Made by a program: the position numbers and the translations under genes. Under the pieces are notes generated by a model. The model was given only the letters and a program-made list of their open reading frames with translations, was not told where the DNA came from and ran no database searches. From NCBI GenBank assembly GCA_021904315.1, contig CM038922.1, positions 16,715,347-16,779,346 of the forward strand: a stretch of 64,000 nt of DNA, written 5' to 3'. Every line of letters begins with the position of its first letter. Position 1 is the stretch's first letter. The stretch is from Sphagnum magellanicum. Taxonomy: Eukaryota > Streptophyta > Sphagnopsida > Sphagnales > Sphagnaceae. Below, one piece after another: positions 1 through 11,460 of this stretch.

Positions 1-1038
1 CACATCAGGAGCAACATAGGTACCATCTTCAAGAAATTCTTTGACATTGTATGTGTTGATCAGGGTTTGAGAAGCATTGGGAACAATGATGATAGGATGT
101 CCACCTTCAGCTTTCGCTTTCAGATTTGGGACTGAAGGTTGGTGATAAGGATGTTGGTGCAGTCGATGATGTTTCAACTCAGGCTTCAACCTCAATGCGT
201 CTTTCTTCTTGTGATCAGCAATGTATGATTGTGAGGGATCAATGCCCAGTTCCTCAGCTACATCTGTTCCAAGATGATCTTTCCAGAACCGCTTCTCTTC
301 AACATTCACATACCGACTGGCAGGGTTATTGGAGCCTGGCATCATGAGAGCTTCTGATGACTTCCCCGGTTCCTTGCGCATTTCAGTTTCAGGCTTCTTC
401 TCATCCTCTCTCCTGTTCAGCAGCAACAGCATTCCTTCAAAATTCTTGTTGTGGCACAGGAGAATGCTCTCTCTGTCCCTAACAGGCCATTCTCTTTCTC
501 GGATCAAATCTATTGCTGAAACCACCTTGTCTTCATGAGGGTAATTGCTTTCATCTTCTTGTCCATCAGCAGCATGTGTTCGAAACTTCTTGGACGCTGG
601 ATAAGCTGCTTCATCCACTCTCTGCTGGACCAGTGCATCCTGATCACCTCTAGAATGTTTCACAGCTCCTCCTCCTCCTCCCCACTCATCCCTGGACGAC
701 AAGATGGCAGGTGCAGGTGGCAAAAGCTCAATGGCATCGTTGGTAGCAACTTTGCCTTCCAGATAATCTTGTAAGGGTTTTCTATCAGTGAAAGTCACAA
801 TCTGCAGCTTTGCGGATCGAACCAGTTGCATGTAGTCAGTATGCCGCAAATGCGTATTTGTAACAAAGAAAACCAGCGATTCCAAGTTGTAGAAACCTCC
901 CTGCTTCGATCTATACGCAGTCTCGATGCCTCGAGGAAAGCGGTAGTCATCTCCGAAATGATACTCGTCCCCCACCAACTTCACATTCTCCAAGTCACCC
1001 CGCACCGTGTAGTCTCGCAACACACTCAACGGATCCAT
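1..1038 (-). CDS. CDC73: CDC73 / parafibromin (Paf1 complex subunit), 3' part beyond window edge
   Basis: CDC73 is a nuclear subunit of the Paf1 complex, which travels with RNA polymerase II and supports elongation and histone modification. An unbroken frame of 346 codons runs from the ATG at 1038 to the left edge with no stop. The N-terminus starts MDPLSVLRDYTVRGDLENV and continues into ETAYRSKQGGFYNLESLVFF and TDRKPLQDYLEGK, the conserved N-terminal block of plant CDC73. A middle segment RDRESILLCHNKNFEGMLLL matches the family's conserved central helix. Residues 305-346 (GGHPIIIVPNASQTL, then YNVKEFLEDGTYV) open the Ras-like C-terminal domain. Plant family members are about 415 residues, so roughly the last 70 or more lie outside the window. 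The coding part seen is a single exon. The start is chosen because it matches the family N-terminus. The gene reads toward lower coordinates. Confidence 0.95.
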   Translation of the reverse strand, partial: MDPLSVLRDYTVRGDLENVKLVGDEYHFGDDYRFPRGIETAYRSKQGGFYNLESLVFFVTNTHLRHTDYMQLVRSAKLQIVTFTDRKPLQDYLEGKVATNDAIELLPPAPAILSSRDEWGGGGGAVKHSRGDQDALVQQRVDEAAYPASKKFRTHAADGQEDESNYPHEDKVVSAIDLIREREWPVRDRESILLCHNKNFEGMLLLLNRREDEKKPETEMRKEPGKSSEALMMPGSNNPASRYVNVEEKRFWKDHLGTDVAEELGIDPSQSYIADHKKKDALRLKPELKHHRLHQHPYHQPSVPNLKAKAEGGHPIIIVPNASQTLINTYNVKEFLEDGTYVAPDV

Positions 1039-1429
1039 TCCTCCACTCTTCCTACTCCTACTCCTCCTCCTCCTCCTCCCCAACAAAAGCTACCAATCTC
1101 CCCTTCTTCCAGCAGCACCTAGAAATGCAAATGGACACAGCACAACAACAAAAAACTAGTTCTCAAAAGCTCCATGCTATCTTCCGCACACTCGAATCTA
1201 TTCAACACAAAAACCCTGACGCACAGATAGCCAAAAGCATCACGACCCCTATAAACTCCAGTTCTCCTTCCTCGCAAAACTCCTCCAACAGGGTTCAAAG
1301 GTCAAACCAACAAAGTTTCTTAATATTTGGGACAAGGGAGTGGACGGCGAGGACTCTCTCGCTCTTCAGCGCGCGGTCTTGCGTTAGCCAAAAAACAGGT
1401 CAAGGAAATTTCTGAACGCGAGGAGAGAA

Positions 1430-1460
1430 TTAGGGTTTGGAGTTCCCAGAATTAGGGTTT
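1430..1460 (-). promoter_or_regulatory. Pair of telo-box motifs upstream of CDC73
   Basis: TTAGGGTTT occurs at 1430-1438 and again at 1452-1460, which reads AAACCCTAA on the CDC73 strand. Telo-boxes are common near the transcription start of plant housekeeping genes. They lie about 400 bases upstream of the CDC73 start codon, with a G11 run at 1490-1500 just beyond. Motif and position are seen; regulatory function is inferred. Confidence 0.5.
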
Positions 1461-1500
1461 GGAGCTCCGTCTCGCATCTCCGCTCCAGAGGGGGGGGGGG

Positions 1501-3940
1501 ACCGGACTACTAAGAATCAGGATAATTTTGCAGAATGAAATAACCACACAAGCTCATTTTGAAGCTTTTCTGCAGCCGATTGCGCGCAAACTTTTCTGAT
1601 TATTTTTTTGAGCGAGCTAGTCTGGGAAGATTTACACAAAGGTGAAGCATGGAATAACAAGAGCATTTTGAATAAGGGCAAAGTTTGGATCTCGCTCAAT
1701 CACTGCACAGTATTATTTGCATTCCAGAAATGATCACAAAATGTTCAGGACTTTTTCTGAAGTTCCCAAACTTCCATCAATGTTGTTCTCTTTCTCAACA
1801 GAAGTTCCATCATGTTCACCAAATAGAACTAAGTTAGATGAACTACAAAATGGTTACCCTTTAGTGATGTGTTGGACATTGATGACGTCCCTGTGAGAAA
1901 TGTGCACACCTTTTGAGGGAGGCTTTTGAGCTCCACAATTTTGCAGGCTTGTGGAGAAAAGATCGACTTAGTAGCCTCCACCCAACTGTTTCCATTGCAT
2001 CTAAGCTCCTCACTTTGAATAGACAGATCAAACCATTTACTTCTTCTGATGTCTGCAGTTATTGGAAAATGGCAATGGAAAAACTCCCAAAGCCGCTTTC
2101 TAGGATATATATCTTGCTCCATTTGACATTGTATCTTTGCAAAAACTGGAATTAACATTACAAGCCATGATCCTGGCTATTGCAATAAAACCAAAAGAAG
2201 AAGGAGAAGATCTTAGAAGGAGGCCAAGAAGAGAGGAAAAAAATAAGGAGAAAGGAAAACAAAAGAGGAACAAAAAATAAAGATCTTAGAGAACTTCAGG
2301 AGCACATAAATCTCTTGAGTTTATAGCAAGCTTTGAAAAGCTCCATGGTCCAGATGAAGAAACCTTTCAAACGATTATTTTGAAAGGTGGGAACACCAAA
2401 CTGAAATCTCTCTCTTCAATAAATGACATTCCAAACATCATTTCTGAAATATATGAGCACTCCAACTCTCTTCTTCAAAGAGAGAGAACTGTTTGTTTGA
2501 ATCTATAGCAGGAAGAATGCACTTGAGTGCCAATACAGGAAAATCTGAGGACTAACAAACTGTTTTCATTTTCTTAAACTAATTACAAAATGCTGTGCAG
2601 ATTGTCTTTTAAGGTTTTCCAGAATGAAGCTCAGCTGAGGAACAGCAGAATATGTGGTTGCAGTCTCAGTCCTATGTATCCTTGGATGAGGGGTTTGCTT
2701 GGGAAGGAGAGAAGGAAACCAACCTTGTTGAGAGAACAGGTGGAACAGAACCGAGGATCAATAGCCAGAAACTTGGAGAGACCAATGTATGCCAAATGGA
2801 AGCCTCCCTGCATCTTTCACAGCATAAAAGCACTGAAAATCATTAATCTCCACACACACATACAAGAATCCATTGTCTTCCTTGTCTTCCTCCTTTTTCT
2901 GTTTTTTCATATTTCTCCGTCTGCCTACCTCTTTTTTCTCCTATTCTTCCTTCTCTGATGTAAATCTCCCCACCAAAAAGCACTTTCACACAGTTTAGAT
3001 GCGAAATCCCACTAATTTTGCAAACACCAACAAAACCCTTCTCTTCGCTTGTCATTACCGTTGTCCTAGAAGCAGAATTCACATCCAAATACATCATGAA
3101 TTAAATTCGCCTTGTTTCAAATTCTGGGAATGAGAAGCAGCAGCAACTCATCACACTGCTTGCTGTTTTGCAATCGCCTGAATTCTTGCAGTTACCAAAA
3201 GACTAATGCAAAGAACTATCTCAAACTCCCCTTTGCACCCTGAATGCTTGCAATAAGCCTTGATTCCACAAACTGCAAAAGTCAATTAATCCTGTGGCTC
3301 TCAGGGACACCTGAAAAAGCAGGGAAAAATCATCACCAGAATTTGTAGGGCCTAAGTCCAACACACCCACAAAAAGGAACAAAAGGGCAGGACATAAGCC
3401 ACAAAATGTCAACTCTTCAGCTCATGAAACTTGAGAAAGCTTTACTCCTGCATACAAAACCCAAATGCAAGGTTCCTAGACCAACACCAAAGCTCCAAAA
3501 CCGAAACCTAAACCTAAACAAACTGCAATGGAGCTCTGGTTCATTTATTCAGGTACCCCATATAGTTTGCCAATGCACTGGAGTTCCTGCATGAGGGACA
3601 GCACCAACACAACAAACAGGAAAACAAACCAGAGGACACCAAAAACAAAAGGCAGAACATGGGAAATTGTCATTGCAGCTTATGAAGAGCTACTTGAAAA
3701 CAGAGAGATTGCCAAAAAAGGGAGGGGAAAAAAAGGAGACGGGGAGAGGAAGAAGATGAGAAGCGGCATAGCAAGAAGATGAGAAGAGTTTTATGAATCG
3801 TCATCATCATCTTGTACTATGTCCAAATGGGCTACCTATCAATTTACATGGAAAAAAAACCCTCCTTAACATTTAGCCACGAACATTTTGGTCTTTGAAA
3901 AATTCAAAAAAGACAAATAGATGTTTGCCCCATATAATGT
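1501..3940. other. Intergenic stretch between CDC73 upstream region and NNF1-like gene
   Basis: No recognisable gene. Short open frames occur on both strands (for example 1829-2158 minus, 2590-2958 plus, 3528-3782 plus), but none resembles a known family and several are purine-rich or pyrimidine-rich low complexity. The end nearest 3940 should contain the 3' untranslated region of the NNF1-like gene. Confidence 0.5.
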
Positions 3941-4534
3941 CTATAGCCCATGAATTGCTGAAGCTGAAATCTCCAACTTTGCACGTGCCTCCCGTACCTT
4001 GGCAAAGATTGCAGCTACAGATGCAGGATCTTGGGCAGCAACAGCCTGTTTTCGGTATGCCTCCAGTTGTAGAGAAAGCTGCACATTTTTCTCCTCCTCA
4101 TGGGGTACCAAGGCTTTCAATTTCTCAACCTCCTCTCTTTTCAATTGCATCACCAAGTCTTGCACAGCTTTTCCAGGAAAGAAGACACTTGACCTAAAAC
4201 CACTGCTATCATGATGATAATCTGCATGCTGCAGCTGCTGCTGAATAAGCTGCTCCATTTCACTCAATGCATCCTTCACCTCTGCAGCATCACACTGAAG
4301 ATTGAACTCTGTCACAGCATCTTGATGAATTTTGGCCACCACCCGTGTAAATATGGCGTACAGCTTCTCCTGCTCCCCGGCAGTGAATTGTGGAAAACAG
4401 CTCAAAAATTCCTGCCGCGTGGTGGAGGTGAGAACACCATGGATGGCCACCGCGAAAGCTTGCTGCAGCTGCGCATACCTGTGGGGAGAACAACCGACAT
4501 TGTCTTGTTGCAGCTTCTCCATGTTTGCTTGCAT
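3941..4534 (-). CDS. NNF1: NNF1/PMF1-like kinetochore (MIS12 complex) subunit
   Basis: NNF1/PMF1 is one of the four subunits of the MIS12 complex, which links centromeric chromatin to the NDC80 complex at the kinetochore. This frame gives a complete 197-residue protein. Residues 18-48 (HRYAQLQQAFAVAIHGVLTS, then EFLSCFPQF) match the family signature of R-x(2-3)-L-x(2)-AF-x(3)-L followed by F-x(2)-CFP. The segment after it (YAIFTRVVAKIHQDAVTEF) matches the next conserved helix. Residues about 85-190 are charged and heptad-like, as expected of the C-terminal coiled coil, and the length is near the usual 190-210. The coding region has no intron in this reading. The first ATG is taken because no coding similarity was seen upstream. 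A GC-rich upstream block follows at 4.63-5.13 kb. The call rests on remembered family motifs and is fairly firm. Confidence 0.8.
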   Translation of the reverse strand: MQANMEKLQQDNVGCSPHRYAQLQQAFAVAIHGVLTSTTRQEFLSCFPQFTAGEQEKLYAIFTRVVAKIHQDAVTEFNLQCDAAEVKDALSEMEQLIQQQLQHADYHHDSSGFRSSVFFPGKAVQDLVMQLKREEVEKLKALVPHEEEKNVQLSLQLEAYRKQAVAAQDPASVAAIFAKVREARAKLEISASAIHGL

Positions 4535-4656
4535 GCTTGCTTCCTTCCCGCCTTCAAGCTCAGGCTAGGTCAGCAGTAACCAGAATCACACACAAGAGAT
4601 CAGAATAATAACCATGCTTTTCCTATCAGAAAATACTCATCCATCTACAGAATCTC

Positions 4657-4689
<33 letters not shown>

Positions 4690-5126
4690 TGCAGTGACTC
4701 TTCGTGCAGCTGCTTTGCTTCTCGACACGAAGAGAAGGCATTTCTCCCTTTCCTATTTCGAGATTAGATAGTTCACAACCAGCAATCCTCTAGCACAAAT
4801 GTGTAGTTTTTTTCTCTCACCTTTCAATTCGTAAAGTCGCAATGTAGAGGAAGGAGCTCCATCCACGGCCGCCGCCTCCTCCTCCTCCTCCTCCTCCTCG
4901 CCGCGCGCCGTTCTGTATTGCTGTTCCTCTGGGTCTTCTTCCTCCTCTGCAGAAAGTCTTGTTCTCCTTCTGTTCTTGTCTCTTTTCTTTCGTAAAGATC
5001 GAACACGCCTTCCCTCGTCGTCTTCTTCGTCGTCGCCGGCGTCTTTTTCGTCGTCGCGTCGGCCCCTCGCCTCTACGTATTTGTTTTTATTCACGTTCCT
5101 CTCTTTACGATTTCAACGGACAGGAT
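4535..5126 (-). promoter_or_regulatory. NNF1-like gene upstream region; duplicated block shared with gene A
   Basis: This is probably the promoter and 5' untranslated region of the NNF1-like gene. From about 4630 to 5126 it is clearly related to 24,690-25,118, upstream of gene A. The shared order is a TCTTCT-rich run, CCCTTTCCTATTTCGAGATT, TTCACAACCAGCAAT, CTCTCACCTTTCAATTC, CGTCGTCTTCTTCG, CTCGGCCCC and CAACGGACAGGAT. A shorter piece (CAGAATCACACACAAG, at about 4580) recurs at about 46,730 upstream of gene C. The block is CT-rich and carries many CG dinucleotides, unlike the AT-rich surroundings. Confidence 0.7.
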
Positions 5127-7160
5127 GTGTTTGTTTGTTTGTTTGGCACCTTGAGATCTCCCAAACCACGGCACCTCCTTGCTGCGTTTTTGGTACCGTT
5201 GGAAACCCCTCGATAAGGCCCGGTCACAGGGCCGGTGTGACCCAGCACCCACCAATGCACCAATTGGAGAAAACTTGTTTAGGGTTTTCATCCGGATGAA
5301 TCTTAACTCAGCCCCCATTGGGGTCCAGGTGGTCTTAGGAGGAAAAAAATCAGAAAATATTTTTCTTACTTTTTTTTTCCTTTTTTTCTTTTTCTTCCTC
5401 CTTTTTTTATTTCCTTCTTTTCCTTGTTTTTTTTCCTCTATTGCACCAACGAGTTCTTTAGATAATTTCTTGTTTTTTTGTTTGTTCATTTTGTGATGAA
5501 GTTCATTGATTTTTTTATTTATTTGAGAGGTGTAGTCATCATTGACTCTCTTCTTCCATCATCACCCCTCAAATTAGAATAAGGAGAAGCTGGATGAACT
5601 AGTGGGAACACACAAAATTTTAGGGTTTTTAGTTTTGTCATTGTCAACTTTTTGCAATTATAGGAGAATTTTTTTCATGTATTGTCTCTTTCTTCGTTTT
5701 GGCCATATTGTATCGACTTCAAAAGTGCACGCAAAGGAGTGTAGTAAAGTTCTGTTGTTTATGTATAATGTGGAGCTTATCTCTATGGAGCTCTTGATGG
5801 AAGAGGTTGGAGTGGCATTGATGGAGCCACAAAATTTGGGTGCACAAATGGAGAATATAAGGCAGTTGCAAGAAAAGATCGACAGTTAAATATATCTGAC
5901 AAAATTATAATAGAAATGTGTGGAAAAAGTTTGTGATTTTTTGTGTTGGTAGTTGCTGAATTTTTTTTTGTTGCACTAGTAGCTACTAAAGCAATGTACT
6001 ATGTATTTTTGAAGTTGTATGAGGGGTTGGTGCCAATAACTAATGAAAATACAAGGTGTTTTGAACTATAAAGGAGAATGCATATAACGAATCCTAAAAC
6101 CTTTTGTAGTTTGGATTATGTCCATAGAAGGTAGCAAGTTTGATTTGAGAGATGGTGTGGATGTTAAACATGAGAAATCTTTAAGGGGTATCCTATAGAA
6201 GAAGTGCAAAATTGAGCAGAATTTGGGTTGGGTTTGTGTTGTCTTGATAATCATCCATATGATTTTATTTTGTGTCACATCTTGCCTACTATTTTAATGG
6301 TTTTCTATGAACCTATTGTTTGCCATCTGCTTTGAAACCATGCATTATAGAATGACAACTAGAAAAAATATGGATTATTGTAGAAAAAGTATATAACAAG
6401 TCAAATAAAACAAATGCATTACATGTTTATGGTGGGATTTTAGTAGTTCAAATGGACTAAGTGAACACTAAGTGATCTAATTTCTAGCTAAACTTTCGAT
6501 AATGGTCTAGTACATGTTGTTTATGTATTAGTAGTTGTGATTTACCTGTTGAATGAACATTGTCAAGTTCTTTAGTTGGAGGAACACTCTTGTATAACTA
6601 ATGTTGCTACAACAACAATAGTCTTGGATCTATGTGAAATTACAATTGAGCAGTGAGGCTTGTACCCACATATTCTTCAAACTTAAGATTTAAGTAGTAT
6701 TTGAAATAGGATTCCAATAGATGGTGATGAACTTCATTGTATTGATCTCTTGTTGTTTTGTAGCACCTTTTCTTTTTGGTTACAACCCTTCTTTGGAACT
6801 TTGATAATCCTTTAAATAAATCTTGTTTTTGAACATTTAAAAAAAAAGTTCATGCAACCTTCAATTACAAACAATGATAATGAACTTGCAACTCATCACT
6901 GCCATCATTTTTTGTTTTATAGAAAAAAAGTTTTAAAATGAAAAAAAGAAGGAAAAAACAAAACAGAAAAAAACCAATAAGAAGAAAGAGAAGGAAAAAA
7001 TCAAAGAAAAAGAAGAAAAGAAGGACAAGAGAAAAATGAAAAAAAGAGTTATAGAAAAATTAACAAGAAGAAGGGGGAAAAAATAGAACAAGAAGGCAAG
7101 AAAAACAAGGAAGAAGAAAAAAATAAAAAATAAGCAAGGAAAAGAAAAGGAAAAAAAATT

Positions 7161-7166
<6 letters not shown>

Positions 7167-7201
<35 letters not shown>
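7167..7201. repeat. (TA)n microsatellite
   Basis: About 35 bases of uninterrupted TA dinucleotides, preceded by roughly 250 bases of A-rich purine sequence. Confidence 0.95.
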
Positions 7202-7204
<3 letters not shown>

Positions 7205-7960
7205 CTTGTGGATATTTTGATTTCCCTATTGCAAAATATTGAACATTTTTGGTGGAGTGTGTTTGGAAATTAAAAGGTCTAATTGTGTTGATTTTGTTGG
7301 AGCATGTTTGAAAGCTAGGAGGTAAGTTATCATTTAATGCAAAAGCACTCATGTTCCAATCAATTTTTTATCATTCCATGGTTCAAATAACTTTATTCCA
7401 TTTTGAGGATCAATTGTGGGAAAATGTGGCAACAATAGTTAAGTTTGTAAAGGTGTAGGCAAGAATGCATGTGTTAATGTTGACAAGCAATCATTCCACC
7501 ACAACAAAGCAAGTAGTAAAGTTGTTAGGGATTGATGATTAAGATTCAAGTTTTGAAAATAAATTCAACCAAATCAAATATTTATTATAGCAAAATGATA
7601 AAGCTTTTCATAAAAGCCTTTAGTTTTTCAAAGAGACCTTTCATGCTATGGAGATGGGTGAGGTTTGTCCATTTCATACCATGCTATGGAGATGGTCTAA
7701 TGTCTAGTGTTTTCAATTTTCTTATTGGTTGAGTGCACTTCTTTCCATATCTTTTGATCGACCATGAGTTTCTTCATAATTGGTCATTTTCCTCTTCACA
7801 CAGGATATGTTCTTCCTTTATCTTGATTTTTCTTATGAAGCCCATTGTTAGCACTCAACTTTTAGGATGGAAACTATTCAATTTTTAATAGAAAATGTAG
7901 CCAAACCCACTATTGTGCTCAACTTGTATTGAAAATGTGACCAAACCAAGAGTCAACAAT

Positions 7961-8522
7961 TTTGGGATAGGGTATTCAACTACTCTAGCTTTGAACAACA
8001 ATTGGTAAAATATGCAATACCTACATATGGGTGTTTAAATATGCATTGGATTGAACTTGCAATACTCACAAATGGGTGGGAAAATAAGGGTTAAGTTTTT
8101 GGACTAAACATGTAATACACACATTTGGGTGGGCAAATATGCATTGGTTTTTGTAGTCGCTTGAATTTCAAATGGCATTTTTCATATGCAAATATTACAT
8201 TTTGGGATTTGGGCTTCAACTACTTTAGCTTTAAGTGTTAACTACCAAAATATGCAATATTCACAAATGGGTTTTTAAATATGTTATGAATTTTTGGATT
8301 GAACTTGCAATACTAACATGTTGGGTGGAAAAATAGGGGTTGGTTTTTGTTTTTATCAAACTTGAAATAGTCAAATTTCAATCACAAAATATACATTGGT
8401 TGATGTGGTCTATTGCATTTGAAATGACATTGTTTTCATATGCAAGTTTTGCATTTTGGGATTAGGTTTTCACCTACTCTAACTTTGAATAATAATTGTC
8501 AAAATATACAATATTCACATCT
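7961..8522. repeat. Degenerate tandem repeat, period about 240-255 bp
   Basis: Three units begin with TTTGGGAT at about 7961, 8201 and 8455. Each continues with a CAACTACT/CACCTACT-CTAGCTTT-like segment and then AAAATATGCAATA. The first two also share GATTGAACTTGCAATACT and GGGTGGAAAAATA-like stretches; the third is cut short. Copies differ at many positions, so the array is old. Confidence 0.7.
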
Positions 8523-8954
8523 TATCATTGAGGAAATCATAATATTAAGAGAGGTTAATGCCTACCTATGCAAATCCGTCCCCCTCCCCTCCCTTCCATG
8601 AATGTGCATATGAAATTTCTCCACAAAGTCCAACTTAAGTTTCATTTTAATTAGTGTAAAAAAGGTGCAAATTGTCAAATGTTTGTTGTCTCCCTACTTC
8701 TAAATCTATTATTTATTTTAAAATAAATTTGGTACCTATTATTTAATTAAAATAAAAATTGTTCAAAGTGGAGGTGGAAGTTTGGAACTAATGCAAAAAA
8801 AATTGTCCACAATTGCAATACCCACATTTGAGGCTAGTAATTTATTGTCATTGAGGCTTGAATAGGATTAAAATAACTATTGGTAGGTTATTTGCAATAG
8901 TTGAATTCTATGCTATAATTTCATCAATTAATAATGACAATGTGCAAATGCTAG

Positions 8955-9180
8955 GTAGGTATGAAGATGGGTGGAAAAGTAGGTAAGTGGGGTGAACAAG
9001 TTGGTAGTTAGGTTTGTAAGTAAGATGGGTAGATAACTAATAGGTAAATAGGTAGGTTAAATGAATGGGTAGGTAGATAAATAGGTAGGTAGGTATATAG
9101 GTAAGATGGGTGAATAAATAAGTAGGTAGAGTGAGTAGGTAACTAAGTAGGGAGGGTTGGTTGTTAATTGGTAGGTAAAA
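8955..9180. repeat. GGTA-type simple repeat (degenerate)
   Basis: Irregular runs of TAGGTAGG, GTAGGTAAGT and GATGGGTA over about 220 bases. The Tyr/Leu/Pro-rich frames on the minus strand here are by-products of the repeat. Confidence 0.8.
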
Positions 9181-11383
9181 CCAAGTGGAGGGTAGTATGT
9201 TGTTGATGTCAAAGTTGACAAAAAAAACCAAGGAAAAAAATTTGAGTAAAAGGTGAACACAAAAAAGTTTGACAATGAGACCATGGTGATTAACAAAGGT
9301 TCAAGACCTAGATGAAAAATCTCACCCCATTCAATGAGTGAATAGAACCACCAATTGGTGTGCTAGTTCATTATGGCCCTTAACAACGTAAGGATGCACC
9401 AAGTTGGGACTAGTATCATTTTTTAATACCAAGTTCTAATTGGTCGTGGTTTAACATCTTTTTCCTAGGTACAAGGGTTTTTTTGAAATTTTTGATACCA
9501 AACTTATATGAATAGTTGAATTTTATGGCCATTTCCAAATTGGTATTAGTATTTAAACTTTTAAAATTAATATTCTAGTAGAGTAGCATCTCAAAATGAT
9601 CTAGTAACACAAAACTTAATCATGCATGTTCAAAATCAGCATGCTTGTATGAAACCAAAATGAACAATAATGGGGAAATTTGTACTATAACATAGAAACA
9701 ATCTCAAGAATTTCAACGTTGGATGAGGAAGGATGGAAAGTAAAAACCCTAATGCTTGCTAGATAATAGGTAAGAGGTGACAAGTTAGGCAAAAACACTT
9801 TAGGGTGACCAAAAAGGGCGCATGCAGAGTCTTTAATAATACATTTTTAAAGTGTATTTTGATTGTGACCAAAATGTAACACCATCTTATAATCACTTTA
9901 TCCTAAAAGTAATTACATGGGTGCCTCTTAAACATCCTAAAATTTGAGGTTTGTGAAATATATATATAAATTCCACAAAAATCATGTCCAAAAGGATTCA
10001 TAAAGTTACTTCATAAATTATTTTTATAAAGTCCCTATACTTCCATGTCATCTTGAATATGGTTTGGAAACCTTTATTTTGAATTTTTCATGACATTTAT
10101 GAGGTGCAAAGATTAATAAGTGACTCCATCAATGCAAAATTTGGAAATTGTGGGTCCATATGCACACCCTCTGTGTATTGTTACATTTTAAGGGGTCAAA
10201 TTAAAAAGTCCCTCATTTGAAATATTTATATTGGTTTTGATTTGTTTCTTTTTTCTTTCACAAGTAAATGTAACTAGAATCATTAAATTGAGTCCCTTTA
10301 AAATAATTATTATAGCAAATACATGCACCACACATTTGAACCCATAAAGGTGCAGAAAAATTGTCTCATTACATGATTTTGTGAACACTTTAGTTTGCAA
10401 CTATTTAGTTAGAGGACAGTTCGATATCATAAGGAATTATGGATGCCTAAAGTCCATTTGTTGTTGTTTTTTTTAATGTTTGGTTGTTTTTTGTTTGCTA
10501 TAGGTTATGTGTGTTTGATTTTTGTGTTCAATGTAACAACGCTCATGAGCTAGGTTGGGTGATGGAGTAGTTTCCAAGTTTCTATGGTAATTACTCTTAG
10601 ATATGGTTAATGTTAATCACAATGTTGGGAGATGGTTGGTGGGTGAGATCTTGATGGTGTGGATGACAGAGGTGATTGAAGCCTCTATAAGTTCCAAGGT
10701 CTTCAATGGACAAAAAAAACAAACGCAGGGAAGTTAAGTGTTATTTATGTTCTAGTGGTTTTGAGTGTGCATTTTCTTAGGATCTTGAGATAGTTGTGTG
10801 AACAAATGCCCCACTATTGGTCTTCAAATTTCTTCCCCAAAGTAAGCATTCTGTTACGCCATGTGCTTTAGGGAAAGAGTAGAAGATGTAGTATTATGTT
10901 TTAGGGACTAATCCAAGGGAAATGATGAATGTGTCTAAACATCTTAAGAGTGGTCAATGTGGCATGTTCGATATGTTGTGTGCATCCGGGAAACTGGAAG
11001 GGACTATCTATTGGTTGTGTATGTGTGGAAAAGAGGTACCGGTATTGTTATGGGTGTTTTGGGGAATGGGGTTTTGAGAGCATTATTGGGCTTTATGGAA
11101 AGAAACTATTGAATTGTTTTGTGTTTCATTGTTCTATGTCCAACTTCCAAAAGGGGAAATTTGGAAAAGTGAAATAAGATAAAGTTGAGGTTTTGTTGTT
11201 GAACAATCACATTCATGACCAGTTGGCTCTTGAGAAAAGATCAAAAGTGATCTCATCTCTTGAGATCCAGAGTCTTATGTTGTAATGTTAAGGTTTGTAA
11301 GGTAGAAGGCTTAGTGATCCAAGAATGCTATGGACTTTCTGCCCATCTTGGACAGTTATGTTGTCACTTTGTTGGAACACATT

Positions 11384-11460
11384 ATTTCTATAAAAGATCA
11401 AATAACTAAAACACCCCACCCTTTTTAGTGATAGTAGACTAGAATGGGGAAAAAAAAGTG
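11384..11460 (+). repeat. Short direct repeat, left copy (partner at 20,328-20,405)
   Basis: About 77 bases shared with 20,328-20,405 in the same orientation, including AGATCA(A/T)ATAACTA(A/G)AACACC and ACTAGAATGGGG. The similarity stops on both sides. The two copies flank the Helitron region, but this may be chance placement of a dispersed repeat. Confidence 0.7.

Larger units (their letters stand above)
5300..11383. other. AT-rich gene-poor region
   Basis: About 6 kb with no recognisable gene. The open frames present are short, and many are encoded by purine-rich or homopolymer-rich sequence (for example the Phe/Ser-rich frame at 6933-7352). The region contains a (TA)n run, a degenerate tandem repeat near 8 kb and a GGTA-type simple repeat near 9 kb, listed separately. 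Confidence 0.6.

Noticed and set aside
126-1122. Plus-strand frames at 126-1122
   Set aside because: They are antisense shadows of the continuous CDC73 coding frame on the minus strand.
3999-4579. Plus-strand frames over 3999-4579
   Set aside because: Antisense shadows of the NNF1-like gene.
6933-7352. 139-codon Phe/Ser/Tyr-rich minus frame
   Set aside because: Encoded by an A-rich purine tract and a TA microsatellite; no protein-like composition.
9037-9296. Tyr/Leu/Pro-rich minus frames
   Set aside because: Translation of the GGTA-type simple repeat.
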